Below are positions 32,037 through 42,998 of a stretch of DNA of 64,000 nucleotides, piece by piece. The stretch is from positions 23,520,067 to 23,584,066 of the forward strand of contig CM058230.1 in NCBI GenBank assembly GCA_030180135.1, read 5' to 3'. The notes under the pieces were generated by a model. The model had not been told where the DNA came from and did not search any database. It saw only the letters and a program-made list of their open reading frames with translations. Made by a program: the position numbers and the translations under genes. Each line of letters opens with the position of its first letter. Position 1 is the first letter of the stretch. The stretch is from Orychophragmus violaceus (taxonomy: Eukaryota; Streptophyta; Magnoliopsida; Brassicales; Brassicaceae).

Positions 32037-33767
32037 GCTTATGAAGAACGTGTGGCTGAGGAAGAAGAAGAAAAGGAAGATCAAAGCAAACTAATTTTTG
32101 CAAATATGGAATCCCACTCTAACCGTGATTCCTATGGTGATTTCAATAGAGGTCGAGGTCGGGGACGTTACTTCAACAGAGGTCGAGGACGTTATAACGG
32201 AACCAGAGATACATCAGAAGTGATGTGTTATCGATGCGACAAAATCGGCCATTATGCTTCAAACTGTCCTGATCGATTACTAAAGTTACAAGAAGCACAA
32301 GAGAATGAAAACAACGATACAGAAAAGGCAGATGAACTTATGATACACGAGGTGGTGTATTTAAACGAAGAAAGAATCATGCCAAGTAAGTATGAAACAA
32401 ATGCTGGTGAAGATGATTGTTGGTATCTTGACAATGGAGCTAGCAATCACATGAGTGGAGATCGAAGGTACTTTGCGTATATTGATGAGTCCATTACTGG
32501 GAAGGTGCGGTTTGGAGATGACTCCCGAATAGATATAAAAGGAAAGGGATCGATTGAGTTTGTCGATCAAAACGGTGAGGACAGAAAAATGTCTGAAGTC
32601 TACTTTATCCCCGATCTAAAGAGTAATATTATTAGTCTCGGTCAGGCCACTAAATCGGGTTGTGATGTAAGGATGAAAGAAGATCTTCTGACAATGCATG
32701 ATCATGAAGGAAAACTACTTGTCAAAGCAATAAGAACAAATAATCGGTTGTACAAGGTTCGTATGCAAGCTTTGATTAGTGGTCTTAATGAGGATTGTTG
32801 GAATTCAATTGAGATTGGTTGGAATTCCCATGTGATGATTAATGATCAATGGAATGCTGAAGATAAGAGGGAATCAAGTTGCAATTCTAAGGCTAAGACT
32901 ACGATTTATAATGCTACAACAGGGTCTGCATCAGTGTCTGCGGCGGAACTTGCGTCAGCATCTACAACAAGGTGTGCAATTGGAAGTGACAAGGATGAAA
33001 GTGATCATGTAAGTGATGATGAGGATTTCACTGAGAACTACAAAGCCTTATATGCGCATTGGTGTAAGCTGGTTGAGGAGAATTCAATATTGACTAAGGA
33101 GAAAGTCAAGTTAGAAGCTCAAGTTGCTGAGGTACGAAAGTATGCAACAGAGAAGGAAGAAGAAGCACAACAAGCCATAGGTCAACTTGAAGAAACTCTA
33201 AAAGGTGTGAGGATGCTGAATAATGGTACAAAACAGTTGGATCATCTTCTTACCATTGGCAAAAGTGATCGGTGTGGTCTTGGATTCAATGGAGAACCTT
33301 CAAAAGCTGACTGTGTTTTTGTGTCTGGTGGAAAGATGGATGTTGCATCAACAGCTGCTACAAAGACTGTAACTGTTGTGAAGTCTGCAACTGGTACGTC
33401 GACTGGTACATCAACTAGTACGAGAGCTGGTACAAGATCTGCTACAACGACTACAACAAGGAAAATCCCAGAAGTGAGGAGTGCACCTAAACAAATTTGG
33501 CGTCCTGTTTGTCATCATTGTGGAGTTGTTGGGCATATTAGGCCAAGATGCTTCAAGTTATTGAAGGAGAATAAACGAATAAAGCAAGCTCATGAAGTGA
33601 GATTTCATGGTCCAATATGTTATCATTGTGAAGGTAGAGGACATGTTCAAAAGGCTACTCATGAAGGGACAAGGGTCAGGAAGATTTGGAGAAAAAAAGT
33701 TAATCCCTTCGGAAATGGTGCAGTAGGATTTCATCCTCAATATGGAGGAGGACGGTTCATGTGTTAG
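32022..33767 (+). CDS. Copia D protease plus coiled-coil/zinc-knuckle polyprotein
   Basis: About 581 residues in one open frame continuing gag in the -1 frame (meaningful sequence from about 32004; the first in-frame start-like codon is GTG, so it probably needs upstream initiation). Order: an RGRGRGRY-rich segment, zinc knuckle CYRCDKIGHYASNC (near residue 68), protease WYLDNGASNHMSG (DNG where DSG is usual), then, instead of integrase-RT, a serine/alanine-rich linker, an acidic coiled-coil region (LVEENSILTKEKVKLEAQVAEV onward), a conserved LNNGTKQLDHLLTIGKSDRCGLGF block, a threonine/serine-rich linker, zinc knuckle CHHCGVVGHIRPRC, and a second degenerate one, CYHCEGRGHVQKAT, lacking the last cysteine. 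The second half resembles a gag C-terminal module from another copia type. It may bind RNA; the function is inferred only. Confidence 0.75.
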   Translation: MGRLKAYEERVAEEEEEKEDQSKLIFANMESHSNRDSYGDFNRGRGRGRYFNRGRGRYNGTRDTSEVMCYRCDKIGHYASNCPDRLLKLQEAQENENNDTEKADELMIHEVVYLNEERIMPSKYETNAGEDDCWYLDNGASNHMSGDRRYFAYIDESITGKVRFGDDSRIDIKGKGSIEFVDQNGEDRKMSEVYFIPDLKSNIISLGQATKSGCDVRMKEDLLTMHDHEGKLLVKAIRTNNRLYKVRMQALISGLNEDCWNSIEIGWNSHVMINDQWNAEDKRESSCNSKAKTTIYNATTGSASVSAAELASASTTRCAIGSDKDESDHVSDDEDFTENYKALYAHWCKLVEENSILTKEKVKLEAQVAEVRKYATEKEEEAQQAIGQLEETLKGVRMLNNGTKQLDHLLTIGKSDRCGLGFNGEPSKADCVFVSGGKMDVASTAATKTVTVVKSATGTSTGTSTSTRAGTRSATTTTTRKIPEVRSAPKQIWRPVCHHCGVVGHIRPRCFKLLKENKRIKQAHEVRFHGPICYHCEGRGHVQKATHEGTRVRKIWRKKVNPFGNGAVGFHPQYGGGRFMC

Positions 33768-34236
33768 TTTTGACCATGATGTGACTCAAGTAGGGGAGAT
33801 TGGTGTTGTTGGTGCTAGATGAGGTGGGACGTTGCTAGTGACAAAGCCTTTGATGCTAGGGTTATTAAGATCACATACATAGTCAAAAAGGGGGAGATTG
33901 AAGAGGTATGTGATGTGTCATTCACAGCGTAGTACAAGTGGTAGTACAAGACGTGACTCAGGACGTTGATATACTCGATTGATGAGATATGAACGAATCT
34001 TTATGATGTGATTCGATTTATGAGTTGTTTGCTGAGCTGGATGAAGATATTGAAGAGAAGATTGCAGCTTGGAGTCAAAAGGAAAAGTTAATAAAAGGTG
34101 GAATAGGAAATATCTTAACAAAAGGATATTCTCAAGTTTACCTAATGTAAAGAGGAGAGGCGTGGCCTTATGAAGATGCAAGAGATGAGAGATCTCATTG
34201 GAATTCAAGATGTTGGAGAGAAAGGACTTCAAGCTT
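33768..34236 (+). other. 3' non-coding region of copia D
   Basis: No coding. Contains an internal polypurine-like AAAAAGGGGGAGATTG (about 33885-33900) as well as the terminal tract. Confidence 0.6.
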
Positions 34237-34247
34237 AAGGGGGAGAA
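34237..34247 (+). other. Polypurine tract of copia D
   Basis: AAGGGGGAGAA directly before the 3' LTR start at 34248. Confidence 0.85.
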
Positions 34248-34256
34248 TGTTGGGAT
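34248..34256 (+). repeat. 3' LTR of copia D, first part
   Basis: TGTTGGGAT, the first nine bases of the LTR, cut by insertion of C; it continues at 49022-49321. Confidence 0.85.
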
Positions 34257-34898
34257 TGTAGGATTATGTGTGTTCATTGGTGTAATTATCAGATTACAAC
34301 CTAGCACATAATCAACTAGGATCTAGGTGATTGCAGTTGAATCATAAACAGATCAGATTCATTACCTTGTGATTGCAGCGGATTGATCAAAGGAATGAAG
34401 AGATCTGCAAGAGCTGATAGAAACCGGCTCCTCCAAGGTATCTACACTCTTACAAGCTATTGGATCAGGCTGCTAGACCAAGCTGGAATTGACAGAGAGA
34501 GAGAGGACGGCTGCACCTGAAAAAATCGCAGACACACGGTCTCAATGGCGCCTCCTCTTCCCTTATATGGGCCCAAGGAATTAACCTAATGGCCTAATGG
34601 GATTTTGGGCCCAAGACACAAATCAGACAAAAGCCTGTATTTTGTCTGGCCCAATTCTCTGTACCAATACAGTAAATGCCTTGCATCTTACCGTATTAAT
34701 TCCTTGTTAACTTTCCCGTTAGCTATGGTGTGTGACCCTTAGGGATCATACAATACTGGTAATAAGTCCTAAACTTATAGATCAAGAGCGGGCTCTAGCA
34801 AGTCATCATGATCACCCAGTATTTATGACTTATGTCTGATCTCGACACTTATCATACTTTCTAGAGATAGTACGGTAGATTTCAGGACATTCCCAACA
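34257..34898 (-). repeat. 3' LTR of copia C
   Basis: 642 bp, pairs with 48375-49016. In LTR sense a CATATAAGG promoter box (about 34562-34570 on the plus strand) lies downstream of a hairpin built from CAGACAAAA and TTTTGTCTG at 34624-34648. Confidence 0.92.
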
Positions 34899-35750
34899 AT
34901 CTCCCACTTGTACTGGAATCCTACATTCCCTAATCCTTTTGTCTCAATATCTCGATCTGGCATAAGGCAAGATGCGTGTCATCCTTATATAGCCAGACCA
35001 TGTTCATCGGACCAGATTTGATACTGACAATGCAAACGACTTGGGCAAGTCTGTTTGGGAGTGGCCACTCTCTTACCAGCTATCAAGTCTCCGATTGGCC
35101 TAGAGATATTACCTCCGTTAAACGGCAGGGACAAATCCCATCTTGTTCCATCACAATGAACTACACACTTTATAATACACCCAACCAAGGTCCTTATAGC
35201 TCCGAGTTACGAAACAGCGTTAGACAATGATCAAAGCGCATCACTCCATGTGCAGCCACATGCATGCGAACTCAGGTCTAAGGACTATACTCTATAGTCG
35301 TATATGAGAACCTCTTATGACACAGATATTAATATCTTGTAGAGTTCTCATCAGCGGGCCATGTCCGGTCATATGCTCCCCTACATATACCTATGTGTCG
35401 ACTTTGATGCCGCGCATATATGACCCCTCGAAACTTGGTCATAAGTCTCAACACAATCTAGTCTCAAGTGATTGTTGGTGTTCCAATTTCAACAACCTTC
35501 GACTATGGACACTATGATTTATGTCATTTCGTTAAATATGGGTTTCAGGATCAAGTCTACTCATGTACTTCGATGGCCCATATATAATGACATGAATCAT
35601 TTTGGAACGATTATTTATATCACAGTTAAAATAATCCAGAAATCATAAATTTCATAAACATAAAATATTATGTTTACATGAACCTTTCAAAACAACTAAA
35701 TAAAGCCCTTTACAAACTCCCACTGAAATTAAGACTACATCTTAATTTCA
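34899..35750 (-). other. 3' untranslated region and polypurine tract of copia C
   Basis: Begins with minus-strand AAGTGGGAGAT against the LTR, then about 840 bp without coding. Homologous to the 3' UTRs of A and B but more diverged. Confidence 0.7.
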
Positions 35751-38549
35751 CTTATCCTACAGCTACAGTCCGCGACTTGTGCTTAGGCCTAAGGAGTGGC
35801 TTCGTTAATAGATTAGCAACGTTCTCATTCGTTGAGACTTGCTGATCTACTTAACACCTCTGTCATTTATCTCACGGAATAGGTTATACCTACCCTCAAG
35901 GTGTTTGGACCTCTGATGTGCAGCTAGTCTCATCTATGCTTGGAATCACATCAAGTTCAGTGATGAACTCTTCTTTCCAAACAACCTCTTTCGCCGCTAC
36001 CCAAGCTGAGAAATGTTCAGCTTAAGTCATGGAGTCAGCAACAGTGCCTTGCACCGCCAGACAGACACAAGATATAACCGGACTGTGACCGGAAATCATC
36101 TTTGTCTGTTGGTAACTTGCCTTTCAGACTCTACCGACTTGTAGCACCTCACTTTCTCCGTAAATCAAGAACTTATCCTAAGTATTTTCCAAATACTTGA
36201 GGATATTCATTACGTCTAGCCAGTGATTCTTTGCTGGATTTGACTGGTCTTTACTTGTCTTGCTTAACATTAAAGCAACATCAAAACAAGTACGTGTCAT
36301 GGCATACATGATAGATCCAATTGCCGACGCATATGGAATCTCATCCATGCATTCAAGCTCAGCAGTTATCGTAGGACACTGTTTCTTGCTTAACGTAATG
36401 CCATGTGACATTGGCATAAAACCCTTCTTGGAATGCTGAAAACGTGTAGGACTTTGTCAATATAAGAATCCTGACTTTGTCCTATCAGCTCTTTTGGATC
36501 TCTATCTTTAGATCCAAAATCCAAGAACATACGTGGCTTTACCCATGTCAATCATAAAGCCAACTCCCAAGCCAGTCCTTTATCGACTGCAGCATTGGAA
36601 CGTTATTGCCGAGAATCAGTATGTCATCGACATACGCTATGATAAATGCAACATCGCTCCCACTTATCTATTAGTAAACGCACAGTTCCACTTCGTTCCT
36701 GTTCAAGTCAAAACCTTGACTACTTCAACAGAACGAAGATTCCAACTCCGATATGCTTGCTTCCATCCATGAATGGATCGATGAAGCTAACTTACACACA
36801 GTATAATTTTTTTCGGAGTCCGTGCTCACTTTCGCTTCTGTGAATTTCGCAGGTTCGTCACTTTCAATGATCATCAGATCATGGCAATTAATCACGAGAA
36901 ATCACTCTCGGATTAGTGACGGATTCATTCAGATCTGCGAACTTCAGGCTCTACAGGTGTAGATTCTACAGAAATCTGTAAATCCATCCGCTGCTCTCCC
37001 TCAACAGGTTGAGCAGCCTCCTGTATTTCTCGAATTTCTTCGAGTTATACTTTTACTCCCACTGTTCTTCTTGGAAAGTAACTTTCCTAAAGTAACTTTC
37101 CTTTTAGAAAACAGAATTCCGAACAACCTAACTTCGTTTTCGGAATGGACGTAAAAAGTAACAAGCCTTGGTTTCCCTAGGACAACCAGCGAAGTAGCAC
37201 AACTACAAATACTCAGTAAAGACGAATTTGGATCATTTCCAGTCCACATTTATGTGGTGTCTTTCAACTGATATTGGTGGAACTATTTCAGCGTAAACTT
37301 AGATATTTCTAGAGCGTTATTCTTAAAGAATATCATGGAAGATTCGTGTGACTCATCTTTAATCATTTCTAATAAGATCTGATTCTTTCTCACAGAAACA
37401 CCTCCAGGTTTTCAGGAGAAATGAGCTGTGAAACGACTTCACACTCATTCAGATGATCACACCATCAATGACTTAAGTATTCTCACTTGGATCTAATCCA
37501 GAGTCTCAATACTTCTGTCACTCAGATTCTATACCTCATTCTGGAACTCTTTCGACCATTTCAAAGAATTCTGACTCGTGTCTCATCAAATGAACACAGT
37601 CATACTCACTGAAGTAATCAGTAAAGATAATGAAGTACAGGAAATTTTCTCTGGCATTACTGCTCATCGGGCCACATACATGAGTATGTTCAAGGTCCAA
37701 TAAGCCTTTGGGCCTTTCTCTAGCTCGGCTAAGATGGGCCCTTTGTCTTTTGGTCCAGTAAGCAGAATTCAAGTCTCATAAGATATCCGATCAAATGAGC
37801 CCAAAAGTCCATAACTATGGGATTTCTGAATCCGACTCACTCTATGTGACCAAAACATTTACGCCAAGAAAAATCAGGTTTAATTCATCAGATTTAAACC
37901 AATTCGGTATTTATGTTACTTTTAGGCACTCTTTGGTTTAAGATATAAAACCCATTCCTTGAATAGGGTGTTACAATCAATATTTCATTGAGATCAAAAG
38001 AACAAAACTTGTCTTTTATCAAAATGAAAAACATTCAAATTCTTACAAGAAAATGAAAGACAACTCTGCTTAAAGCAGGTACATTGTAGCAATTACTTAA
38101 TACAAAACCAAGCCTCAAAGGCATCTACAAGTGAAAACCCTACGGCTGAGGCAGCATCCATAGCTCCTTCCAGACAAGCAGTTCCACTTGTCCTTCCTTC
38201 AACGTTCTACTGTTGCTTAGGCTCTGCATATTATAGCAAATATAAGTGCCACAACCAGTATCCAATACCTATAAGGTAGAACTTGAAGTAACAACATGAA
38301 TACCTGAGGAAGTAGTCTCATACATCAACTTCAACTCCTCATAATCTTCCATGAATTTAATGCAATCTCTCTTCCAATGCCCAGTCTTTTTACAGTAGCA
38401 GCACTTACCAACGTAAGAGGTATCTGACTCGGGCTCAGAAGACACACGCTTGCCATGATTCAAAATCTGGACAACTTTGTCTTCACCCTTGTCAGCATTA
38501 GGTTTAGTAAACCTACCCTTCTCCTTTATGAGATTATACAGGGTACTCT
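35751..38549 (-). pseudogene. Copia C RNase H, RT, integrase and protease remnants
   Basis: Shifted minus-strand fragments: RNase H/RT connection at 36178-36417 (ASAIGSIMYAMTRTCFDVALMLSKTSKDQSN), RT catalytic YVDD retained near 36624-36635, integrase at 37536-37772 (DLEHTHVCGPMSSNARENFLYFIIFTDYF), and gag zinc knuckle CCYCKKTGHWKRDC at 38269-38463. About 380 nt of RT N-terminus is missing at 36788-36817, with the same junction as B. Element A interrupts the frame at 38550. Confidence 0.82.
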
Positions 38550-39186
38550 TGTTGGAATTATGTCCAGTAATCTCTGTACTGTCTCTAGAAAGTAAGAGTA
38601 TGTCAATGATCAGACATAAGTCATATAATACTGGGGGTCATGATGGCTTGCTAGAGTCCGCTCATGATCTATAAGTCTTGGACTTATTGCCTTTATTATA
38701 TGATCTCATATGGGTCACACGCCTAAGCTAACAGGAAACCATGAAGGAACGGTTCAGCAGAAGTACGGTAAAAGTGCTAGGCATTTACTGTGCTTAGAGA
38801 GATAGAAGGGCCTGATTAAATCCAAGGGATTTAATCAGACTGGGAATTGGGCCCAAAAGCCCAAAAGGAACTAGGCATAAGTTTTATGATTAAAACTTAA
38901 CCTAGCCACCTTTTTTCCCCTAAGCTTCTGCGCCTCTCTCTCTCTCTTTCTGCGCCTCCCTCCCAGTGGTCTAGCAGCCAATTTCCTGAAGTGTGCGTGT
39001 GTGAACCTTTGGAGGACCTGTCTCTTGGCGGTTCTGCTGATCTCTGACCCATACCTCTCCATTCCGCTGCATAAACAAGGTATTAGGTGAGATCCTTTAT
39101 GATTCTGCAAGAGAACCTAGATCCAAGCATGTTTAGTAGGATCAATCAATGAGTAATTGAATCAGGATCAACTAAACAATCCTTCA
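38550..39186 (+). repeat. 5' LTR of copia A
   Basis: TGTTGGAATT...AATCCTTCA. Contains a perfect 12-bp inverted repeat CTGATTAAATCC / GGATTTAATCAG with a 3-nt loop (38812-38838), at the place where B's LTR carries TCGA dyads. The candidate splice donor ACAAG|GTATTAG is at 39079/39080. Confidence 0.95.
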
Positions 39187-39187
39187 G

Positions 39188-39199
39188 TGGTATCAGAGC
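39188..39199 (+). other. Primer-binding site of copia A
   Basis: TGGTATCAGAGC, one base after the LTR. Confidence 0.93.
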
Positions 39200-40799
39200 C
39201 ATTGGTTCTGTTAGGATTTCTTGTTTAGAATCATGTTTAGGTTGTTTAGAAGTGTTTGAATCTATCTATGATAAGAAAACACTTAAGAAACAAAAGAATT
39301 AAAACCTAAACAAACACTAATCAAAATCGCATGTACCAATCTATAGTGAATTGGTATGCGTCGGAGTGTGATCGTCGAAGGATCGCACGTCCGGATCGGC
39401 ATGACGCACGGACCGATCGTGGATCGTGTCGCGTGGTCATTACCGATCAGCGATGAAGCGCACGACCGAGCGGATCGCATGGATCGATCGCTGCTCGTCC
39501 CGCTCTCGTCCCGATCGGCCTTGACGCGTCCTGCACCTCTCGGTCCATCTCGTCCCGATCACACGACCCGCCATCTCGTCCCGATCGCATGACCCGAGCC
39601 CGATCGCGTGAAGCATTAGCTGTCCGGATCGATGGTCACTCTCGAGCCGGTTCGGTTTGGCTTGTGATGGTTCGGTTTAAGACAATTAAAAATCTTAATC
39701 GTCACGGTTTAATAATTACAGATTTAATAAAATTTATTAAGTCTGGTTAAACCGTGATAAGAAATCCAAAGTCGTAAAATTGGATTTAGTGCCTAAACCA
39801 GTGGTTTTCTAATTTGATTTGGTTGGACCAAATAAATTGAGAAAATCCGGTTTAGTAAATAACCGGTTGACAATTGTGGTCATCGTAGTAATTAATTTTG
39901 GTTAGACCAATTTTAATGAACCAGACCGGTTATGTCATTTAATTGGACAATTGGGTTATGTCTTGGACATAGACCAATTCTTGGGCCATGGGCCAAGAAG
40001 TTAAAACAATTGGGCCAGTTATTTGAGTCTTTTCTTCAGATTATTTTAAAATTCATTTATTAATTAAAATTTGATTTTAAATTAATCAGTTTCCAAAATT
40101 TCAAATTATAAAGTTTCTTAGAATAGAAGTTTCTAGATTTGCATGTTTTGGATTATAGGAAATTTCTATAGTTAGAAAGTTTCCATTTTTAGGAAGTTTC
40201 CAATTCTAGAAAGTTTCCAAAATCAGTAGGTTTCCCAAAATGGAAAGTTTCCAAAAATAGTAATCTTCTATTTTTGAATGAAATTTTAAGAAAACCTATA
40301 AACCTCAAATAATATCAAGCGTTGGATGTCTTGTCCAGTCTATGTCAGCTGTTGAAACCCATTCAATCGTACACATGGCCTTACAGTGTGAGGGTGTCTA
40401 TCTTTTGCGTGGGTAAGACAGTTTGTGATTCATTAATGTCATTGGGAGTCCCAGACATTAGTGATTACATGACTGTATAGTCTGGTTTTCTTGACTAGGC
40501 CATCGGGAGTCCCGGGCCTTGAGACATCAGAGTGGATTGGGCCTCGGGCCCAGATTCACAACCAAGAGTTATATCACGGATATAATTAGCCGAGATAGGG
40601 CTTACCGATATAAGCTAAGGTTGGGTGACGGCCAGTGGCCCACTTTGATCTTAGTTATATGTGGATCTTGGAATCATTATATTCTATTGAGGGTAACTGA
40701 TGTTATTGAATATAATGAGAGATTAATCATATTAACTATAATGCGAGATTAATCATATTGAACATATTAACTAAAATCCTTTTATCTTATATTTCAGCT
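39200..40799 (+). other. Long leader / candidate intron of copia A
   Basis: 1.6 kb without credible coding. It ends in a polypyrimidine-rich TTATCTTATATTTCAG two bases before the gag ATG; the donor would be in the LTR (39080), giving a 1718-nt intron (39080-40797). The interval 39360-39640 is rich in GATCG with several centres 11-13 or 21-23 bp apart, less regular than in B. Further on are repeated GAAAGTTTCC blocks (40170-40260). Confidence 0.6.
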
Positions 40800-42998
40800 A
40801 TGACTACTACAAGCACACAAAACACATTCTCAATCCGGTCTGTTCTCGACAAGGAGAAGCTGACTGGAACGAACTTCCTGACGTGGTCAAGGAACTTGAG
40901 GCTGGTCCTCAAGCAGGAGAAGAAGGAATATGTCCTTCGTGATCCCCTCCCCGAGAGGCCTCCTAACAATGCTGCAAGGAATCTGCATAATGCTTGGGAA
41001 AAGCATTCGTCAGATGAAAATGATGTCTATTGCCTGATGTTGGCGACCATGACTGCTGAGCTGCAAATGCAGTTCGAGAGTGTGTTGTCGCCCATCGAGA
41101 TAATGGCAAGCCTGAAATCGCTTTTTCAGGAACAGGCAAGGACTGAGAGGTTCCAGACAGTTAAGAACCTCTTAGACTGTAAGTTGGCTGCAAATGCGGC
41201 AGTGAGTCCTCATGTCTTGAAGATGATGGGTTATCTCGATCATCTTCAGAAACTCGACTGCCCTATCAGCCAGGAACTTGCCTGCGACATCGTTCTGCAG
41301 TCTTTACCTGCAAGCTATGATCAGTTCATCATGAACTTCAATATGCATGGCTTGAGTAAGACATTGCCTGAGCTTCACGGAATGCTCAAGACTGCAGAGC
41401 CCAACTTGAGGAAAGCCAAGGACCCCAATGTGCTTATGGTGCAGAAGGGCAAGGGCTTTAAGAAATCCTCTGCCAAGGACAAGGGAAAGGCTAAGGCTGT
41501 TCAAGTCTCGGACAAGGACACGCCAAAGCCCAAGCCCAAGTCCAAGGCTGGGCCTACTGACATCTGCAGGTTCTGCAAAGAACCAGGGCATTGGAGGAGA
41601 GAATGTAAGAAATTCCTGGAAGGTCTAAAGGAATTGAAGAAGAAGACTTTGGAGACTTCTTCATCAGGTATTTTTGTTATAGAAGTTAATACAACTACTT
41701 CTGATAATACCTCATGGGTTATGGATACTGGTTGTGGGGCTCATATTTGTACTAATATGCAGGCACTCAGCAACAGTAGGAGGCTGAAGCAAGGACAAGT
41801 GGAGCTACGAGTTGGGAATGGAGCGAAAGTTTCTGCACTAGCTGTAGGCACATACTTGTTGTCTTTACCTTCGGGATTGGTTTTAGAACTCAATAATTGT
41901 TATTTTGTACCTGCGATAAGCAGAAATATTATTTCAATTTCTTTGTTGGATTTGGAAGGTTATGATTTTTCAGTTAAGAATAAATTATGTTCCTTCAATC
42001 GCAACAATTTGTTCTATGGTTGTGCCCCTCTTACGAATGGGCTTTACATACTTGATCAATCCGCGCCAATTTATAACATTAATACCAAACGGTTCAAACC
42101 TAATGAGGAGAACCGAACGTTTCTATGGCATTGTCGTTTAGGGCACATTAGCGAGAAACGCATTAAGAGGCTCCATACGAATGGACTTCTTGGCTCGTTT
42201 GACTTTGAGTCATGTGAGAAATGCGAATCCTGCATGATGGGCAAAATGACGCGGGCCCCCTTTAATAAACCTAACGAGAGGGCCAGTGATTTATTGGGCC
42301 TGATACACACTGATGTGTGTGGCCCAATGTCCACAAATGCAAGAGGAAACTATCAGTACTTCATTACCTTCACTGATGATTTCAGTAGGTATGGATATGT
42401 TTATTTAATGAAACATAAGTCTGAATCGTTTGAGAGATTCAGAGAATTCCAAAATGAAGTACAGAACCAACTTGGCAAAAGCATTAAAGCTCTTCGGTCC
42501 GACCGAGGAGGAGAATACTTGAGCCAAGAGTTCAGTGATCATCTAAGAGAGTGTGGGATAGTTTCCCAACTCACTCCTCCTGGAACACCTCAATGGAATG
42601 GTGTGTCTGAGAGGAGGAATCGGACCTTATTGGATATGGTTCGGTCTATGATGAGTCACACAGACCTTCCAATATCCCTTTGGGGATATGCTCTGCTAAC
42701 AGCAGTGTACACTCTAAATAGAGCGCCATCAAAAGCAGTAGCAAAGACACCATATGAATTATGGACTGGAGAAGCTCCAGTGCTGTCTTATCTTAGAATT
42801 TGGGGTTGTGAAGCCCATGTCAAGAGATTGATCTCTGACAAGCTTACACCAAAGTCTGATAAATGCTACTTCATTGGTTATCCGAAGGAAACCAAGGCTT
42901 ATTACTTCTACCTACGATCCGAGAACAAGATCTTTGTTGCCCGGGATTGTAATTTTCTTGAGAGGGAGTTTCTCTCTAAGAAAAAACAGTGGGAGTAA
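40800..42998 (+). CDS. Copia A gag-protease-integrase
   Basis: About 732 residues from ATG 40800 (MTTTSTQNTFSIRSV). An upstream in-frame ATG at 40758 is less likely because it lies before the acceptor-like TTTCAG and is not conserved in B or C. Gag core (NFLTWSRNLRLVLKQEKKEYVL), zinc knuckle CRFCKEPGHWRREC, protease WVMDTGCGAHI, integrase HHCC (HCRLGH...CEKCESC) and core (HTDVCGP, RSDRGGEYLSQEF, PPGTPQWNGVSERRNR). The frame ends at TAA 42996-42998 because the run at 42981-42986 has one extra A; without that insertion it would continue into the downstream RT frame. Very close to the B protein. Confidence 0.9.
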   Translation: MTTTSTQNTFSIRSVLDKEKLTGTNFLTWSRNLRLVLKQEKKEYVLRDPLPERPPNNAARNLHNAWEKHSSDENDVYCLMLATMTAELQMQFESVLSPIEIMASLKSLFQEQARTERFQTVKNLLDCKLAANAAVSPHVLKMMGYLDHLQKLDCPISQELACDIVLQSLPASYDQFIMNFNMHGLSKTLPELHGMLKTAEPNLRKAKDPNVLMVQKGKGFKKSSAKDKGKAKAVQVSDKDTPKPKPKSKAGPTDICRFCKEPGHWRRECKKFLEGLKELKKKTLETSSSGIFVIEVNTTTSDNTSWVMDTGCGAHICTNMQALSNSRRLKQGQVELRVGNGAKVSALAVGTYLLSLPSGLVLELNNCYFVPAISRNIISISLLDLEGYDFSVKNKLCSFNRNNLFYGCAPLTNGLYILDQSAPIYNINTKRFKPNEENRTFLWHCRLGHISEKRIKRLHTNGLLGSFDFESCEKCESCMMGKMTRAPFNKPNERASDLLGLIHTDVCGPMSTNARGNYQYFITFTDDFSRYGYVYLMKHKSESFERFREFQNEVQNQLGKSIKALRSDRGGEYLSQEFSDHLRECGIVSQLTPPGTPQWNGVSERRNRTLLDMVRSMMSHTDLPISLWGYALLTAVYTLNRAPSKAVAKTPYELWTGEAPVLSYLRIWGCEAHVKRLISDKLTPKSDKCYFIGYPKETKAYYFYLRSENKIFVARDCNFLEREFLSKKKQWE

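Noticed and set aside
42981..42987. AAAAAAC in copia A resembles a classic -1 slippery site before the RT frame.
   Set aside because: The RT frame is in the +1 phase, so -1 slippage would not reach it; one extra A explains the break.
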